DNA from: CAZXSK01 sp964642855
GTDB lineage: Bacteria; Planctomycetota; Phycisphaerae; SM23-33
Direction of reading: 5' to 3'
DNA length: 45,022 bases
Assembly: GCA_964642855.1 (NCBI GenBank)
Contig: CAZXSK010000031.1
Coordinates: 1 to 45,022, forward strand
Under the pieces are notes generated by a model, which had not been told where the DNA came from, searched no databases, and saw only the letters and a list, made by a program, of their open reading frames with translations. The position numbers were made by a program, and so were the translations under genes. The number at the start of each line of letters is the position of its first letter. Within the stretch, counting starts at the first letter, position 1. Positions 16,693 through 25,825 of the stretch are shown one piece after another.

Positions 16693-17291
16693 CTGCGCCC
16701 CTGGTGAGTTTCATCGGGCCGCCGGGCGTGGGCAAGACGTCACTTGCCCGAGGCCTTGCCCCGAGACTGGGGGGCGATCTCGTCGAGGAAGACTTCCGGG
16801 GAAATCCGTTCCTGCCCGGTTCCTATCTGGGACGACAGGAAGCCTGTCTGCCCGCGCAGCTGTACTACCTGCTCAGCCGGGCCGGCCAGCTTTCGCTGGA
16901 GACCTGGCCGGAGGAGGGAATCGTCGTCACCGATTACGGCTACTGCCAGGACCGAATCTTTGCGCAAGCCAAACTTACCCCCGGTGAAATGGGTCTGTAC
17001 GATCAGGTAGCCTCGCGGGTGGATCCGCTGATCAAGCCCGCCGACGTGATCGTGCATCTCGATGCCGATCTGGAGACGCTCCGAGCCCGGATCGCCAGCC
17101 GTGGCAGGGGCTTCGAGCAGGCCTTTGACGATACGTTCATCCAGCAGCTTCGCAGCAGTTACGATCGGCTGGATACTCCGGCGGGTGCGGTTCTGCTGCG
17201 ACTCGATGCAGGCAGAAACGACTACCGCACGGGCGAGGGACTCAATGAATTGACCCTCAGGATCCGAAAGGCATTGAAGGACAAGAGATAA
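16689..17291 (+). CDS. Deoxynucleoside kinase
   Basis: 200-aa kinase of the deoxyadenosine/deoxyguanosine kinase family, which salvages deoxynucleosides by 5'-phosphorylation. It has the P-loop GPPGVGKTS (residues 10-18), the EDFRGNPFL region (the usual E-x(n)-NPF substrate element), VVTDYGYCQDRIFA (equivalent of the D-R-S motif) and a LID-like RIASRGRGFEQ. It overlaps folK by four bases (ATGA) and lies seven bases before panC. The preferred base cannot be told from sequence. Confidence 0.87.
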   Translation: MTAPLVSFIGPPGVGKTSLARGLAPRLGGDLVEEDFRGNPFLPGSYLGRQEACLPAQLYYLLSRAGQLSLETWPEEGIVVTDYGYCQDRIFAQAKLTPGEMGLYDQVASRVDPLIKPADVIVHLDADLETLRARIASRGRGFEQAFDDTFIQQLRSSYDRLDTPAGAVLLRLDAGRNDYRTGEGLNELTLRIRKALKDKR

Positions 17292-17298
17292 AGACTCC

Positions 17299-18150
17299 AT
17301 GGAAACGGTTACCACAATCGCAGAGGTCCGCAAGCAGATCGGCCGGGCCAGGTCGGCCGGCAAGGTCATAGGCTTGGTCCCCACCCTGGGCGGCATGCAC
17401 GAGGGACATTTCAGCCTCGTCCGGGCTGCCCGCGAAGGCTGTGACTTCGTGGTGGTGAGCATCTTCCTGAACCCAACCCAGTTCGCCCCGGGCGAGGACC
17501 TGGAAAAGTACCCCCAGACCCTCGCCGACGACCAGGCTGCCTGCCGGGATCTGGGCGTGAATCTCGTATTCGCTCCGGCGACCCGCGAGATGTACCCCAG
17601 GCCTTCGCTGACGACGGTGCAGGTTCGGGAGCTTACGGGAACGCTCTGCGGGGCCTCCCGGGAAGGGCACTTCCAGGGCGTCTGCACCGTAGTGGCCAAG
17701 CTTTTGAACATCGTCCAGCCCGATCGGGCGTACTTCGGGGCCAAGGACTTCCAGCAGCAGGTGGTGGTGCGACGAATGGTCGAGGATCTGAACATGCCCG
17801 TGGAGATCGTTACGTGTCCGACGGTTCGCGAGCCGGACGGCCTGGCGATGTCTACACGGAACCAGTATCTCTCGCCGGAGGAGCGAGAGCAGGCGACCTC
17901 GCTATCATCGGCGCTTTCGCTGGGAAGGCAGCGGATCGAGGCCGATCGTCCGCCAGCCGGGGAGGTCATCGAGGCGATGCGCGAGCACCTGCAGGCTGGG
18001 GCTCCGGACGGAGAGGTGGAATATCTGCGGATTGTCGACCCCGCGACGCTTCGCGACGTAGAAAGCACGGACCGGGAGGTGCTGATCGCGCTTGCGGTTC
18101 GCATCGGCCAGGCGAGGCTGATCGACAATACACTGGTGGCCGGGGTGTGA
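17299..18150 (+). CDS. panC: Pantothenate synthetase
   Basis: 283-aa ligase joining pantoate and beta-alanine with ATP, the last step to vitamin B5. Motifs seen are VPTLGGMHEGH (residues 27-37; the family usually has PTMGALHEGH), FLNPTQFAPGEDLEKYP, GHFQGVCTVVAKL, PDRAYFGAKDFQQ and LAMSTRNQYLSPEER (a KMSKS-like loop). The length is normal. It sits seven bases after the kinase gene and about 100 bases before panD, which makes its beta-alanine substrate. A short ribosome binding site (AAGAGA) precedes the ATG. Confidence 0.95.
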   Translation: METVTTIAEVRKQIGRARSAGKVIGLVPTLGGMHEGHFSLVRAAREGCDFVVVSIFLNPTQFAPGEDLEKYPQTLADDQAACRDLGVNLVFAPATREMYPRPSLTTVQVRELTGTLCGASREGHFQGVCTVVAKLLNIVQPDRAYFGAKDFQQQVVVRRMVEDLNMPVEIVTCPTVREPDGLAMSTRNQYLSPEEREQATSLSSALSLGRQRIEADRPPAGEVIEAMREHLQAGAPDGEVEYLRIVDPATLRDVESTDREVLIALAVRIGQARLIDNTLVAGV

Positions 18151-18248
18151 GAGGCCTACAATAGCGGTTCTCACTGGGGATTACGGTGGGGTCGACGGGT
18201 TCGACTTCCCACGCCCCGCACCATCGCTGAGATTGGATATCCGGAATC

Positions 18249-18623
18249 ATGTTGCTGAAAGTGTTGAGAAGCAAAATCCACCGCGCGACCGTGACGGAAG
18301 CGAGGATCGAGTACGTCGGATCGATCACCATCGATCGCGACCTGATGGACGCGGTCGGCCTGGTGGCCGGCGAATGCGTGCTCGTAGCCGACATGACCGA
18401 CGGCGCGCGTTTCGAGACGTACGTGATGGAAGGCGAGCGCGGGTCGGGTGTGATCTGCATCAACGGTGCAGCGGCCCGGCTGGTCACCGTCGGCGACGAG
18501 GTGATCATCATGGCCTTTGGGTACATGGACCGCGCCGAGGCCGATCGCCTGAGGCCGGCCATTGCGCTGGTCGACAAGCAGAACCACGTCACCGAGAAAC
18601 TCGACGGGCCAGCCAGGGAATAG
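18249..18623 (+). CDS. panD: Aspartate 1-decarboxylase precursor
   Basis: 124-aa pyruvoyl enzyme that makes beta-alanine from aspartate for PanC. It shows the family start MLLKVLRSKIHRATVTEA and the self-cleavage site Gly24-Ser25 in YVGSITID; the new Ser becomes the pyruvoyl group. Later motifs are VADMTDGARFETYVMEG and INGAAARL. The length is normal. The 98 bases from panC contain a TACAAT box (18157-18162, poor -35) and a folded element (18185-18222). The stop codon is followed with no gap by the ATG of lgt. Confidence 0.95.
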   Translation: MLLKVLRSKIHRATVTEARIEYVGSITIDRDLMDAVGLVAGECVLVADMTDGARFETYVMEGERGSGVICINGAAARLVTVGDEVIIMAFGYMDRAEADRLRPAIALVDKQNHVTEKLDGPARE

Positions 18624-19691
18624 ATGCGACCGATCATCACCGATTTCGGCACGTTTCACCTGTTCGGGACGGAGATCACGCCCCGGATCTACGGCTACGG
18701 GCTCATGCTCGTGCTGGGGTTCCTGCTGGCGGTGTTCATAGCCCAGTGGCGGGCGCGGAGAGCGGGGGAAGACCCCGAGCACGTTTCGCGGTGCGGAATT
18801 CTCGCGCTGATCGGCGGCGTGGTTGGCGCTCGGTTGGCATATGTCATCGAGAACCCCGCGCAGTTCTTCTCCCGCGGAGACGCTGACTTCGCCGCGATGG
18901 CGAATATCACCTCCGGCGGGTTGATCTACTATGGCGGGGTGGTGCTGGCGACGCTGCTGGTGCTGGGGTATCTGCTGGTCAAGAAGTTGCCCGTCCGGCG
19001 GTTCCTGGACATCGTGGCGGTCAGCATGATGATCGGCCTGGCGTTCGGCCGGGCTGGGTGCTTCCTGAACGGCTGCTGCTACGGAGGCCGGGCCGACAGG
19101 GACTGGCCCCTGGCAATGGAATTCCCGATGTATGCCCCGCCTCTGCTGAATTTCGCCGACGGCGACAACCCGTACTCGGAGGGGACGACCAGGCCGACCC
19201 CGCCGTATGCCGATCAGATGACCCGCGGGCAGATTCGCCCGGATCCGGCGCTGGTCGACGAGGAGGGCAGGCTGATTCCGCCATCGCAGTTCAGCGACAG
19301 GCAGATCGCCATCGCGCAAGCGAGTCATTCCCACCCGGTCAAGCCGGCCCAACTTCTCGGGCTGATCAACGCGCTGCTGATTGCCGGGGTCCTGTGGGCG
19401 TTCTACCGGCTTCGCACGCGGGAGGGGCAGGTATTCGGCCTGTTGATCGTGTTGTACCCGATCACGCGGTTTGTGCTGGAGTCGATCCGAGCGGACAATC
19501 CGCACAACCTCGCGCAGCTCGTGCTGACGCACAATCAGAAGACGTCTCTCGCGACGATCGTCGCGGGAGTCATATTCCTGGTGGTATTGAAGTTCCGTCC
19601 TGCTTCGGCGGGGCCTGTGCTGGCCGAGCGGGCCAACGTCGACGCTCAACCGGCCGGGTCTTCCAGGTCGGGGCGGGTCGGCAGACGATAA
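18624..19691 (+). CDS. lgt: Prolipoprotein diacylglyceryl transferase
   Basis: 355-aa inner-membrane enzyme that attaches diacylglycerol to the lipobox Cys of lipoproteins. It has the expected multi-pass pattern and the motifs IYGYGLMLVLGF, GGVVGARLAYV, SGGLIYYGGV, IGLAFGRAGCFLNGCCYG (with the essential Arg and the family G-R-x-x-N-F/C region) and HPVQ-like HPVKPAQLLGLI near residue 235. An insertion of about 60 hydrophilic residues (about 165-225) makes it longer than the E. coli enzyme and is often seen in planctomycetes. It starts directly after the panD stop. It would process the lipoprotein encoded at 9895. Confidence 0.93.
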   Translation: MRPIITDFGTFHLFGTEITPRIYGYGLMLVLGFLLAVFIAQWRARRAGEDPEHVSRCGILALIGGVVGARLAYVIENPAQFFSRGDADFAAMANITSGGLIYYGGVVLATLLVLGYLLVKKLPVRRFLDIVAVSMMIGLAFGRAGCFLNGCCYGGRADRDWPLAMEFPMYAPPLLNFADGDNPYSEGTTRPTPPYADQMTRGQIRPDPALVDEEGRLIPPSQFSDRQIAIAQASHSHPVKPAQLLGLINALLIAGVLWAFYRLRTREGQVFGLLIVLYPITRFVLESIRADNPHNLAQLVLTHNQKTSLATIVAGVIFLVVLKFRPASAGPVLAERANVDAQPAGSSRSGRVGRR

Positions 19692-19710
19692 CAACAACAA
19701 AGGAGAGGAT

Positions 19711-21111
19711 ATGCACTCTGTCCATCGATGGGTAACGGTTGCGGTGGTTCTGGTAGCGACGGGGCTGGTCTCGGCGGACACCGGCGATACGATCCGCAAG
19801 GTCTCCGAGGCCGCCGACGGCTCGCTGGTGATGGTTTCCTTCAAGCTCAAGGTCGACTCGCAGGACGAGCCCCGCACGGTCGGCGGCCCAGCCTTCTGTA
19901 TCAGCGCAGACAACCGGGTGTTCATGACGATGTCCATTCCCGGCGACGCGCGGGCCGAGGACCTCAGCGACTTCCAGGCGATCGTGCCCGGCAAGGAAGG
20001 CAAGCGACTGAAAGCGAAGTTCCTGGGTCTCGAGCCCTCCACGGGTCTTGCCTTCGTGCAGGTCACGGAGGACCACAAGTTCCAGGAGGTCCAGTTTGCC
20101 GTCAACTCCGACCTGGAGGTAGGCACGCAGGTGGTGTCCACGGGCATGATGCCCGGCGACCCCGCCCACACCCCTTACCATGGTGTGGCGTATGTCTCGG
20201 CGCGGATTCGTGCCCCCGAAGAGCTGGTCTACGTGACCGGCGGCACGCTGACCCATCCGGGCTCGCCCGTGTTCAACGCCGATGGCAAGGCGGTCGGGCT
20301 GGTCGGAAGGCAGCTGTTCATGGCGTACCAGACGCAGAACCAGCGGGGCGGGGCGAGCACCGTGCCCCTGCGCGGCGATGCCAAGACGAACTTCTTCATT
20401 CCGGTCGAAGAGTTCAAGCACGTGATGGAATCCATCCCCACCGACGGCAGCATCCGTCGGGCGCCGTGGTATGGTATCAACCGCCTGCAGGCGGTTACCG
20501 ACGAAATGGCCGAGCTGTACAAAGGCCTGGAGCTTCCTGCCGTGCGGGCGTACGAGATTTTCCCGAACTCCCCGGCTGCCAAGTCCGGCCTGAAGGAAGG
20601 GGACATCATCGTCGAGGTCGACGGCAAGCGGATCGAGGAACTGGCCAGCGAGTCGCTGGTGGTGATGAATCTTCGCCGGAAGCTGTCGAGACAGAAGATC
20701 GGCGAGGAGGTCAAGCTGGGCGTGTTCCGGGACGGCAAGGTCGAGCCGGTGACCCTCAAGCCCGTCGCCATGCCGACCCGCCCCAACGAGGCGAAGCGCC
20801 ACTTCGAGAGATCCCTGGGATTCGTCGCCCGCGAGAAAGTCGTCTTCGACAAGTACTCTGCCAGTGAAGCCGTCGCCAAGACCGACGGGCTGATCGTGCT
20901 GTTCGTTGCGCGTCAGAGCCCGGCTGCCCTGGACGGGCTGAGGCCCGGCGATGTGATCAAAGCGGTCAATTCGGTGCCCGTGGACAGCACGTCGACGCTG
21001 GAGAAGATTCTCGATGAGCACCGCAAGAACAACCCCGCCGGCGGGATCAAGGTAACCGTGCAACGCCGCGAAGGCGAAGAATCGCTGACGATTACCCCGC
21101 GCAGCCGATAG
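19711..21111 (+). CDS. HtrA-like double-PDZ protein lacking the catalytic triad
   Basis: 466-aa exported protein: signal peptide to about A22, a trypsin-like domain (about 25-230), PDZ 1 (about 253-345, with NSPAAKSGLKEGDIIVEVDG) and PDZ 2 (about 369-460, with QSPAALDGLRPGDVIKAVN). The order matches DegP/HtrA. Against that family, the active His site (LTNNHV) reads FMTMSI with Ser 75, the Asp site (DLAVL) reads GLAFV with Gly 112, and the Ser site (GNSGGP) reads THPGSP with Pro 183. All three catalytic residues are therefore gone, and the protein is probably a binding or chaperone-like pseudoprotease. AAAGGAGAGG precedes the ATG, 19 bases after lgt. It leads a set of four exported proteins. 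Confidence 0.85.
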   Translation: MHSVHRWVTVAVVLVATGLVSADTGDTIRKVSEAADGSLVMVSFKLKVDSQDEPRTVGGPAFCISADNRVFMTMSIPGDARAEDLSDFQAIVPGKEGKRLKAKFLGLEPSTGLAFVQVTEDHKFQEVQFAVNSDLEVGTQVVSTGMMPGDPAHTPYHGVAYVSARIRAPEELVYVTGGTLTHPGSPVFNADGKAVGLVGRQLFMAYQTQNQRGGASTVPLRGDAKTNFFIPVEEFKHVMESIPTDGSIRRAPWYGINRLQAVTDEMAELYKGLELPAVRAYEIFPNSPAAKSGLKEGDIIVEVDGKRIEELASESLVVMNLRRKLSRQKIGEEVKLGVFRDGKVEPVTLKPVAMPTRPNEAKRHFERSLGFVAREKVVFDKYSASEAVAKTDGLIVLFVARQSPAALDGLRPGDVIKAVNSVPVDSTSTLEKILDEHRKNNPAGGIKVTVQRREGEESLTITPRSR

Positions 21112-21171
21112 GGAAAGTATTGACCCTGCCGGTCGAGTTGCCGGCAAGGCAGGCGAGGAAAGGAGCCGCAG

Positions 21172-23571
21172 ATGAATCGTGCGCTGATAGTCCTGGTGAT
21201 CCTGGCTGCGATGCCGGTATGTCTGTTGGGACAGCCCAACTCAACGCAGCAGGACGCCAACAAGCCGACGGTCGAGATGAAACTGGCCGCTCGCAGCCTG
21301 TACGCCTCCACGCTTTCGCTGTTGACGCGATCCGATCAGCCTCGCCTTGCCGGACTCCGGGCCGCTGTGCTTTCCGAGATGGGCGTTCGGCTGGATCCCA
21401 GCCACTGGGACCTCAGCCGAATGCACGCCGACAGCACCGCCCGGCAGAGACGCTACGAAGAAGCAGTAGCCGCAATGCGCCGCCTCGCCGAGGCCACACC
21501 CAGAGACCACGAGATGTTCATGGCCTGGGTGAGTCTCCAGGCCGGCGGATTGCAGGATGCTCCCACGCGCCTGACCTTCCTGCAGGAGGTCGCTCGTCGC
21601 CAGGACATTACCCCCGCGATCCGCGCAGAACTGCTGGCCTGGCAGGCCGAGGTAGCTTCCCGGCAGGGCCAGCCCGAGCGGTCGTCGGAGTTGCTGGACG
21701 AGGCTCTCAAGGCCGATCCGCTGAACATCCGGGCGCTGTCGGGCAAACTGATGATGGACCCCAACATGCCCGTCTCCGAACGTACAGGCTATCTCGCCGG
21801 AATCCTCAAGGCCTCGCCGATGAGTGCCAACAACGCCTGGAATCTCAGCTTCCTCGCCAGCGACGCCGGCCTGCACAAGCAGGCACTCGCGCTGAGCAAC
21901 TATAGCTGGGAAATCACCCGGCGGCGAACGGGCACCCCACCGGACGGCTCGAAGCTGATCGCCTTGTATGCCGGCTCGATGCTCGATGCGAACGCCAACG
22001 AGCAGGCGGTCGAGTTCCTGCAGTCGCAACTCGAGGAGTACAAGCCCATGTACCTCCAGCAGGATCCGGGCGAATCGCTCGACCTTCGCATGTTGCTGCT
22101 GGAAGCCTGCCGGCAGGCGGACAAGGACGAAAAGGCCGCCGTCCTGGACGAGACCCTCGACCGGGAGTTCCTGCGCGTGTCCGGGTCTTCCCGCGTTCCG
22201 CTCGGGGAGGCGCGAGACGCCATCTGGTACTACCTCGTAATGCACTCCGACCCCAACAAGGCCGAGCCGTTTGTCAACCATGTCAAACAGCTCCTGGGCA
22301 ACAAGCCATTGGCCACGACCGCCCGAGGCATGCTGGAGCTGGCACGCGGCAACCGCGACGAAGGGATGAAACTCCTGCGGAGTGCGGGGGAGGAGTCCCC
22401 GTGGGCCTCGTATCTTCTGGCGGCCGAGTACCTCAAGCAGACCAACTTCCGCGATGCCTCCCCCGCCGTGGCGGGCGCGGTGGACAAGGGGCGTCGCGGC
22501 AGGGCCTATCGACACATGGCCAGGGCCGCGAAAGAAGCGGGTTTCAAGTTGCCCAACCCTCCCGGTTACAGGGAGATTGCCGAAGAGATCAACGAACTGG
22601 TCGAGACCCACCTTCCGATCTGGCTGAGGCCCGAGAAGGTGCTGAAGATCCAAGCCGAGTTGAGAACCGATCACGTCTTCCCCGGCGAGCCGATCGTGAT
22701 GGACGTGTCGATGGAGAACACCGGCGATATTGACATTCCCCTCGGGGCTGCGGGCCTGCTCAGCGCGGTGGTGACGGTCACCGCCCGGATCGAGGATGCC
22801 AACGGGATCGTCCGGGATTTCCCGATGTACCCGATTGCCGCTCCCCGCTATCTCAAGCCCGGCGGGAAGATCGCCAAGCGTGTTCGCCTGGATGTCGGAG
22901 ATCTCGACCGGATACTGGCAACGACCGCACTGGACTCGGTCAAGATCACCTTCACGGTGCTGCCCGATCCCGTCGCCAGGCAGGACGGTGAGAAGATCGA
23001 GGTCTTCACGCCCATGACCACCCTGGATCTGCCCGAGCTGACGGTCTCCCGACGCAGCCTCTTCGCGCAGTATCCCAAAGTCACGCTGGACCGCAGCGAC
23101 GCCGACGCAGCTGCCAAGGCGTACCGGCTGATGATCGCCTATCTGCGACGCGACTACGTTCGAGGTGAATTGCCCGTGCGCATGCGGGCGGTCCGGCAGG
23201 TGGCGATGCTGGCCACACTGGCCCGGCAGATCACCGAGGGCGACCGCGAAGCGCCCGCTTTCCTCAAGGGTGTTGTCGACGAGGGCTATCCGCTGGCGAT
23301 GGTCCGTGAGATCGTTGCCCGGGAGAAGTCGCCGATCGTTCGCGCCGAACTGCTCGCCGCGATGGAGTACTGCCCGCTCGACAGGCGGTCGCTGAAGCTG
23401 ATCGAACCATTGTCGAAGGACCAGGCCGACCTCGTCCGCCTGCGCATGGTGAGCCTGCTGATCGGCTCGGACTATCGCAAGCGGAAAGCCCACCTGCGGG
23501 ATTTCGAGGACGACACCGCCGAGATCGTCAGGCGTCTGGCCGTTCGTGCGCTGGAAGCCGGCGTGGACTGA
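21172..23571 (+). CDS. Secreted helical-repeat protein with Ig-like and HEAT-like parts
   Basis: 799-aa exported protein of unknown function. A signal peptide (about residues 1-20) is followed by TPR-like helix pairs across about residues 40-480 (for example RRYEEAVAAMRRLAEATP, RQGQPERSSELLDEALKADP, NEQAVEFLQSQLEEY). A beta-sandwich-like segment at about 495-620 (VFPGEPIVMDVSMENTG, then VTVTARIED) comes next, and then a HEAT-like helical region at about 650-799. GGAAAGGAGC lies before the ATG. It starts 60 bases after the pseudoprotease gene and is likely co-transcribed with it. Such arrays serve protein contacts; a role with the neighbouring envelope proteins is inference. Confidence 0.8.
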   Translation: MNRALIVLVILAAMPVCLLGQPNSTQQDANKPTVEMKLAARSLYASTLSLLTRSDQPRLAGLRAAVLSEMGVRLDPSHWDLSRMHADSTARQRRYEEAVAAMRRLAEATPRDHEMFMAWVSLQAGGLQDAPTRLTFLQEVARRQDITPAIRAELLAWQAEVASRQGQPERSSELLDEALKADPLNIRALSGKLMMDPNMPVSERTGYLAGILKASPMSANNAWNLSFLASDAGLHKQALALSNYSWEITRRRTGTPPDGSKLIALYAGSMLDANANEQAVEFLQSQLEEYKPMYLQQDPGESLDLRMLLLEACRQADKDEKAAVLDETLDREFLRVSGSSRVPLGEARDAIWYYLVMHSDPNKAEPFVNHVKQLLGNKPLATTARGMLELARGNRDEGMKLLRSAGEESPWASYLLAAEYLKQTNFRDASPAVAGAVDKGRRGRAYRHMARAAKEAGFKLPNPPGYREIAEEINELVETHLPIWLRPEKVLKIQAELRTDHVFPGEPIVMDVSMENTGDIDIPLGAAGLLSAVVTVTARIEDANGIVRDFPMYPIAAPRYLKPGGKIAKRVRLDVGDLDRILATTALDSVKITFTVLPDPVARQDGEKIEVFTPMTTLDLPELTVSRRSLFAQYPKVTLDRSDADAAAKAYRLMIAYLRRDYVRGELPVRMRAVRQVAMLATLARQITEGDREAPAFLKGVVDEGYPLAMVREIVAREKSPIVRAELLAAMEYCPLDRRSLKLIEPLSKDQADLVRLRMVSLLIGSDYRKRKAHLRDFEDDTAEIVRRLAVRALEAGVD

Positions 23572-23680
23572 CCCCCCCCACGGCGGGGTTCCGTCCGGTC
23601 GTCGGACGTCGGCGGGAACTGGTCTTGCAGACGCGGCGCGCATAAGATGAACACGGCCGAGCCATCGGCCTTGACGACCC

Positions 23681-24682
23681 ATGCAACGTGCCATCGCAGC
23701 CATGTCGACGGTTCTTCTTCTTGCCGCTGTCGAGACAGGGGCCCAGTTGATCACCATCAAGGACCAGCAGCTGCAGGACGGCAGGTCGGTGACGCTCTCG
23801 CCCGCCACCGGCGAACCGGAGTTGGATGTCGACGAGCTGGAAGGACGCTGCAAGGACCTGCTGAAGCTCGCAGCCAGTCAGATCGAGAAGAAACAGTGGG
23901 GCGAGGCGCGGCGGTACCTCGATCGGGCGCGAACCTGCATCGTTACGTCCGAGCTGGCCGATGCTCATCTCAAACTTGCCACCGAGGTCAACGACGCGGG
24001 AATGACCATCCTCAGCGACGTCAACGAGCTATACCAGCAGGGCGAGTATGGCCCGGTGCTTCGCAAGCTTCGAGGAGTGTCGGTAGCCTTCGGCGACCTG
24101 CCCGCCGGGAAGCTCGCCGACAAGGCCATCCGCAAACTTCGTGACCGCCCGGAAGTGAAGGCCTATTTCGACGAGAACAAAGCCAGTCGGATCGACCTGG
24201 CGATCGAGCGGATCCTCCGCGCGTACGGCAGGAACGACCCGAACAACCCGCGTGTCCGCCGACAGCGGGAGAAAGCCATGCAGTCGCTCGATCCAAACGA
24301 CCCCAATGCTCCCGATCCCAACGCGCCCACGCCGTCGCGCGTCCAGCGGATTCTCGCGCTGCCCGTCGCCCAGCAGGCAAGGGTCGTGAAGTTCCTTGAC
24401 CGAGTGATGGAACTCTACCCGGCTACGGAAACCGGCAGGCGTGCAGCCGAGGATCTCGATGAACTCGCCACGCGCGACGGGTTCCAGAAGGAACTACGAG
24501 ACTACCTCGCCCGGCGCGAGCGCCAGACGCTGCTCAGCTCGGCCGAGTCGTACAAGCGATCCGGCTCGCTGAAGCTTGCTCTCGAAACGCTGCAGAAGGT
24601 TGTGGAGAAGTATCCGGAATCCGAGGAAGCCGCCCGGGCGAAGGAGCTTCGCGCCGAGTGGACGGATCTGGGCCTGGACTGA
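23681..24682 (+). CDS. Secreted TPR-like protein with DPN-rich linker
   Basis: 333-aa exported protein, function unknown. The signal peptide ends near residue 21 (ETGAQ). Helical repeats occupy about 45-190 and 225-333; the last is a clear TPR (SGSLKLALETLQKVVEKYPES). A linker at about 203-220 repeats D-P-N-x-P. No ribosome binding site precedes the ATG at 23681; an in-frame ATG at 23702 (MSTVLLL) would still give a signal peptide. A TAAGAT box (23643-23648) could be a -10 element. It lies 109 bases after the 799-aa gene; the spacer holds a two-stage hairpin around 23589-23620. Confidence 0.75.
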   Translation: MQRAIAAMSTVLLLAAVETGAQLITIKDQQLQDGRSVTLSPATGEPELDVDELEGRCKDLLKLAASQIEKKQWGEARRYLDRARTCIVTSELADAHLKLATEVNDAGMTILSDVNELYQQGEYGPVLRKLRGVSVAFGDLPAGKLADKAIRKLRDRPEVKAYFDENKASRIDLAIERILRAYGRNDPNNPRVRRQREKAMQSLDPNDPNAPDPNAPTPSRVQRILALPVAQQARVVKFLDRVMELYPATETGRRAAEDLDELATRDGFQKELRDYLARRERQTLLSSAESYKRSGSLKLALETLQKVVEKYPESEEAARAKELRAEWTDLGLD

Positions 24683-24816
24683 CCTCCTGCTGTCGACCGC
24701 CCGGCCAGGCCGACCGGCGAGAGTCTGTCATTCTGCCAGGCAGGAAGCCTATGATGTTTCACACGCCACACGGGATGGTGTAGATACGGAACTTACGGGA
24801 AAAGGAAGGGTTTGGA

Positions 24817-25797
24817 ATGACTGCCAACGTAAGAAAGCTTCTGACCGCGATGGTCACAGCAGTGCTCGTGTCTCCCGCTTTTGGCCAGTCGCCCGGTCAA
24901 TGGCTGAACCCCAGACTGGGGGCGAGCAAGACGTCGTTCGAGTTCACATACCGAGGCTACTTCGAGCAGGATGTCAAGAAACAGCGCGAAGATCTCGACG
25001 CCTCCAACTACATTCTCGGGTTCTCCACCCCCATTCGCCAGAACGACACCAGCGAGTGGTCAGCCTTCGGGCGGCTGGGCGTGTGGGACATCAATACCGA
25101 CGGGATGCTCGCCGGCGACAAGTTCTCCGATCATCTGTACGACATCGAACTGGGGACCGCCTATCGCTGGAAGACCGCCGACAACTGGCTGTGGGGCGTG
25201 TCGCTTGCGGTCGGTTCGCCCAGCGACAAACCGTTCTCCAGCGGCGAGGAGATCTCCGTGGCCGCCAACGCGTTCCTGCGCATCCCCGATGGCGAGCGCA
25301 ACGCGTGGGTCTTCATGGCCAACCTGTCCAACACCCGCGAATTCCTGCCGTACGTTCCCATCCCCGGCGTGGCCTACTGGTGGGAAGTGGGCGACAATCT
25401 CGACCTGCTGCTGGGCGTGCCCTTCTCGTCCGTGCGATGGACCCCGCTGGAGAAGCTCTCCGTGGAAGCATCGTATCGGATGCTGCGGAATGTCCACGCC
25501 AAGGTCAGCTACGAGATTCTGGACGGCTGGTGGGTGTACGGCTCGTTCGACTGGGACAACCAGCGGTTCTTCCGGCACGACCGTCCCGACGATGACGACC
25601 GGCTGTGGTATTACGAAAAGCGCGTCGCCGGCGGGCTGCGCGTCAAGATCATGGAGGACCTCCACCTCGACTTCTCAGGCGGATACGCCTTCGACCGCAT
25701 CTGGTTCGAGTCCGACGAATACAGCGATCGGGGCGACGACATCATCCATCTCGGCGACGGGCCGTTCGTCGGCGTGTCACTGAACTGGCGTTTCTGA
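24817..25797 (+). CDS. Outer-membrane beta-barrel-like protein
   Basis: 326-aa exported protein. The signal peptide ends near AFGQS (about residue 23). The rest alternates hydrophobic and polar residues in many strands rich in Trp, Tyr and Phe (WSAFGRLGVWDI, LYDIELGTAYRW, WLWGVSLAVG, KVSYEILDGWWVYGSFDW), and the chain ends in NWRF. A terminal aromatic residue is the usual signal for BAM-dependent barrel insertion. It resembles the DUF6268-type outer-membrane proteins, but that is recognition by pattern only. GGAAGGG lies before the ATG. It is the last gene of the 19711-25797 exported-protein cluster and is closed by the terminator at 25826-25860. Confidence 0.8.
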   Translation: MTANVRKLLTAMVTAVLVSPAFGQSPGQWLNPRLGASKTSFEFTYRGYFEQDVKKQREDLDASNYILGFSTPIRQNDTSEWSAFGRLGVWDINTDGMLAGDKFSDHLYDIELGTAYRWKTADNWLWGVSLAVGSPSDKPFSSGEEISVAANAFLRIPDGERNAWVFMANLSNTREFLPYVPIPGVAYWWEVGDNLDLLLGVPFSSVRWTPLEKLSVEASYRMLRNVHAKVSYEILDGWWVYGSFDWDNQRFFRHDRPDDDDRLWYYEKRVAGGLRVKIMEDLHLDFSGGYAFDRIWFESDEYSDRGDDIIHLGDGPFVGVSLNWRF

Positions 25798-25825
25798 ACT
25801 TCGTCGATACCTGCCGGTTTTCATG

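Noticed and set aside
18185..18222. Possible 3' end of a tRNA or tmRNA (a GGTTCGA-like loop followed by GCACCA)
   Set aside because: The T-stem has mismatches, and no matching 5' acceptor strand or anticodon arm exists in the 98-base spacer.
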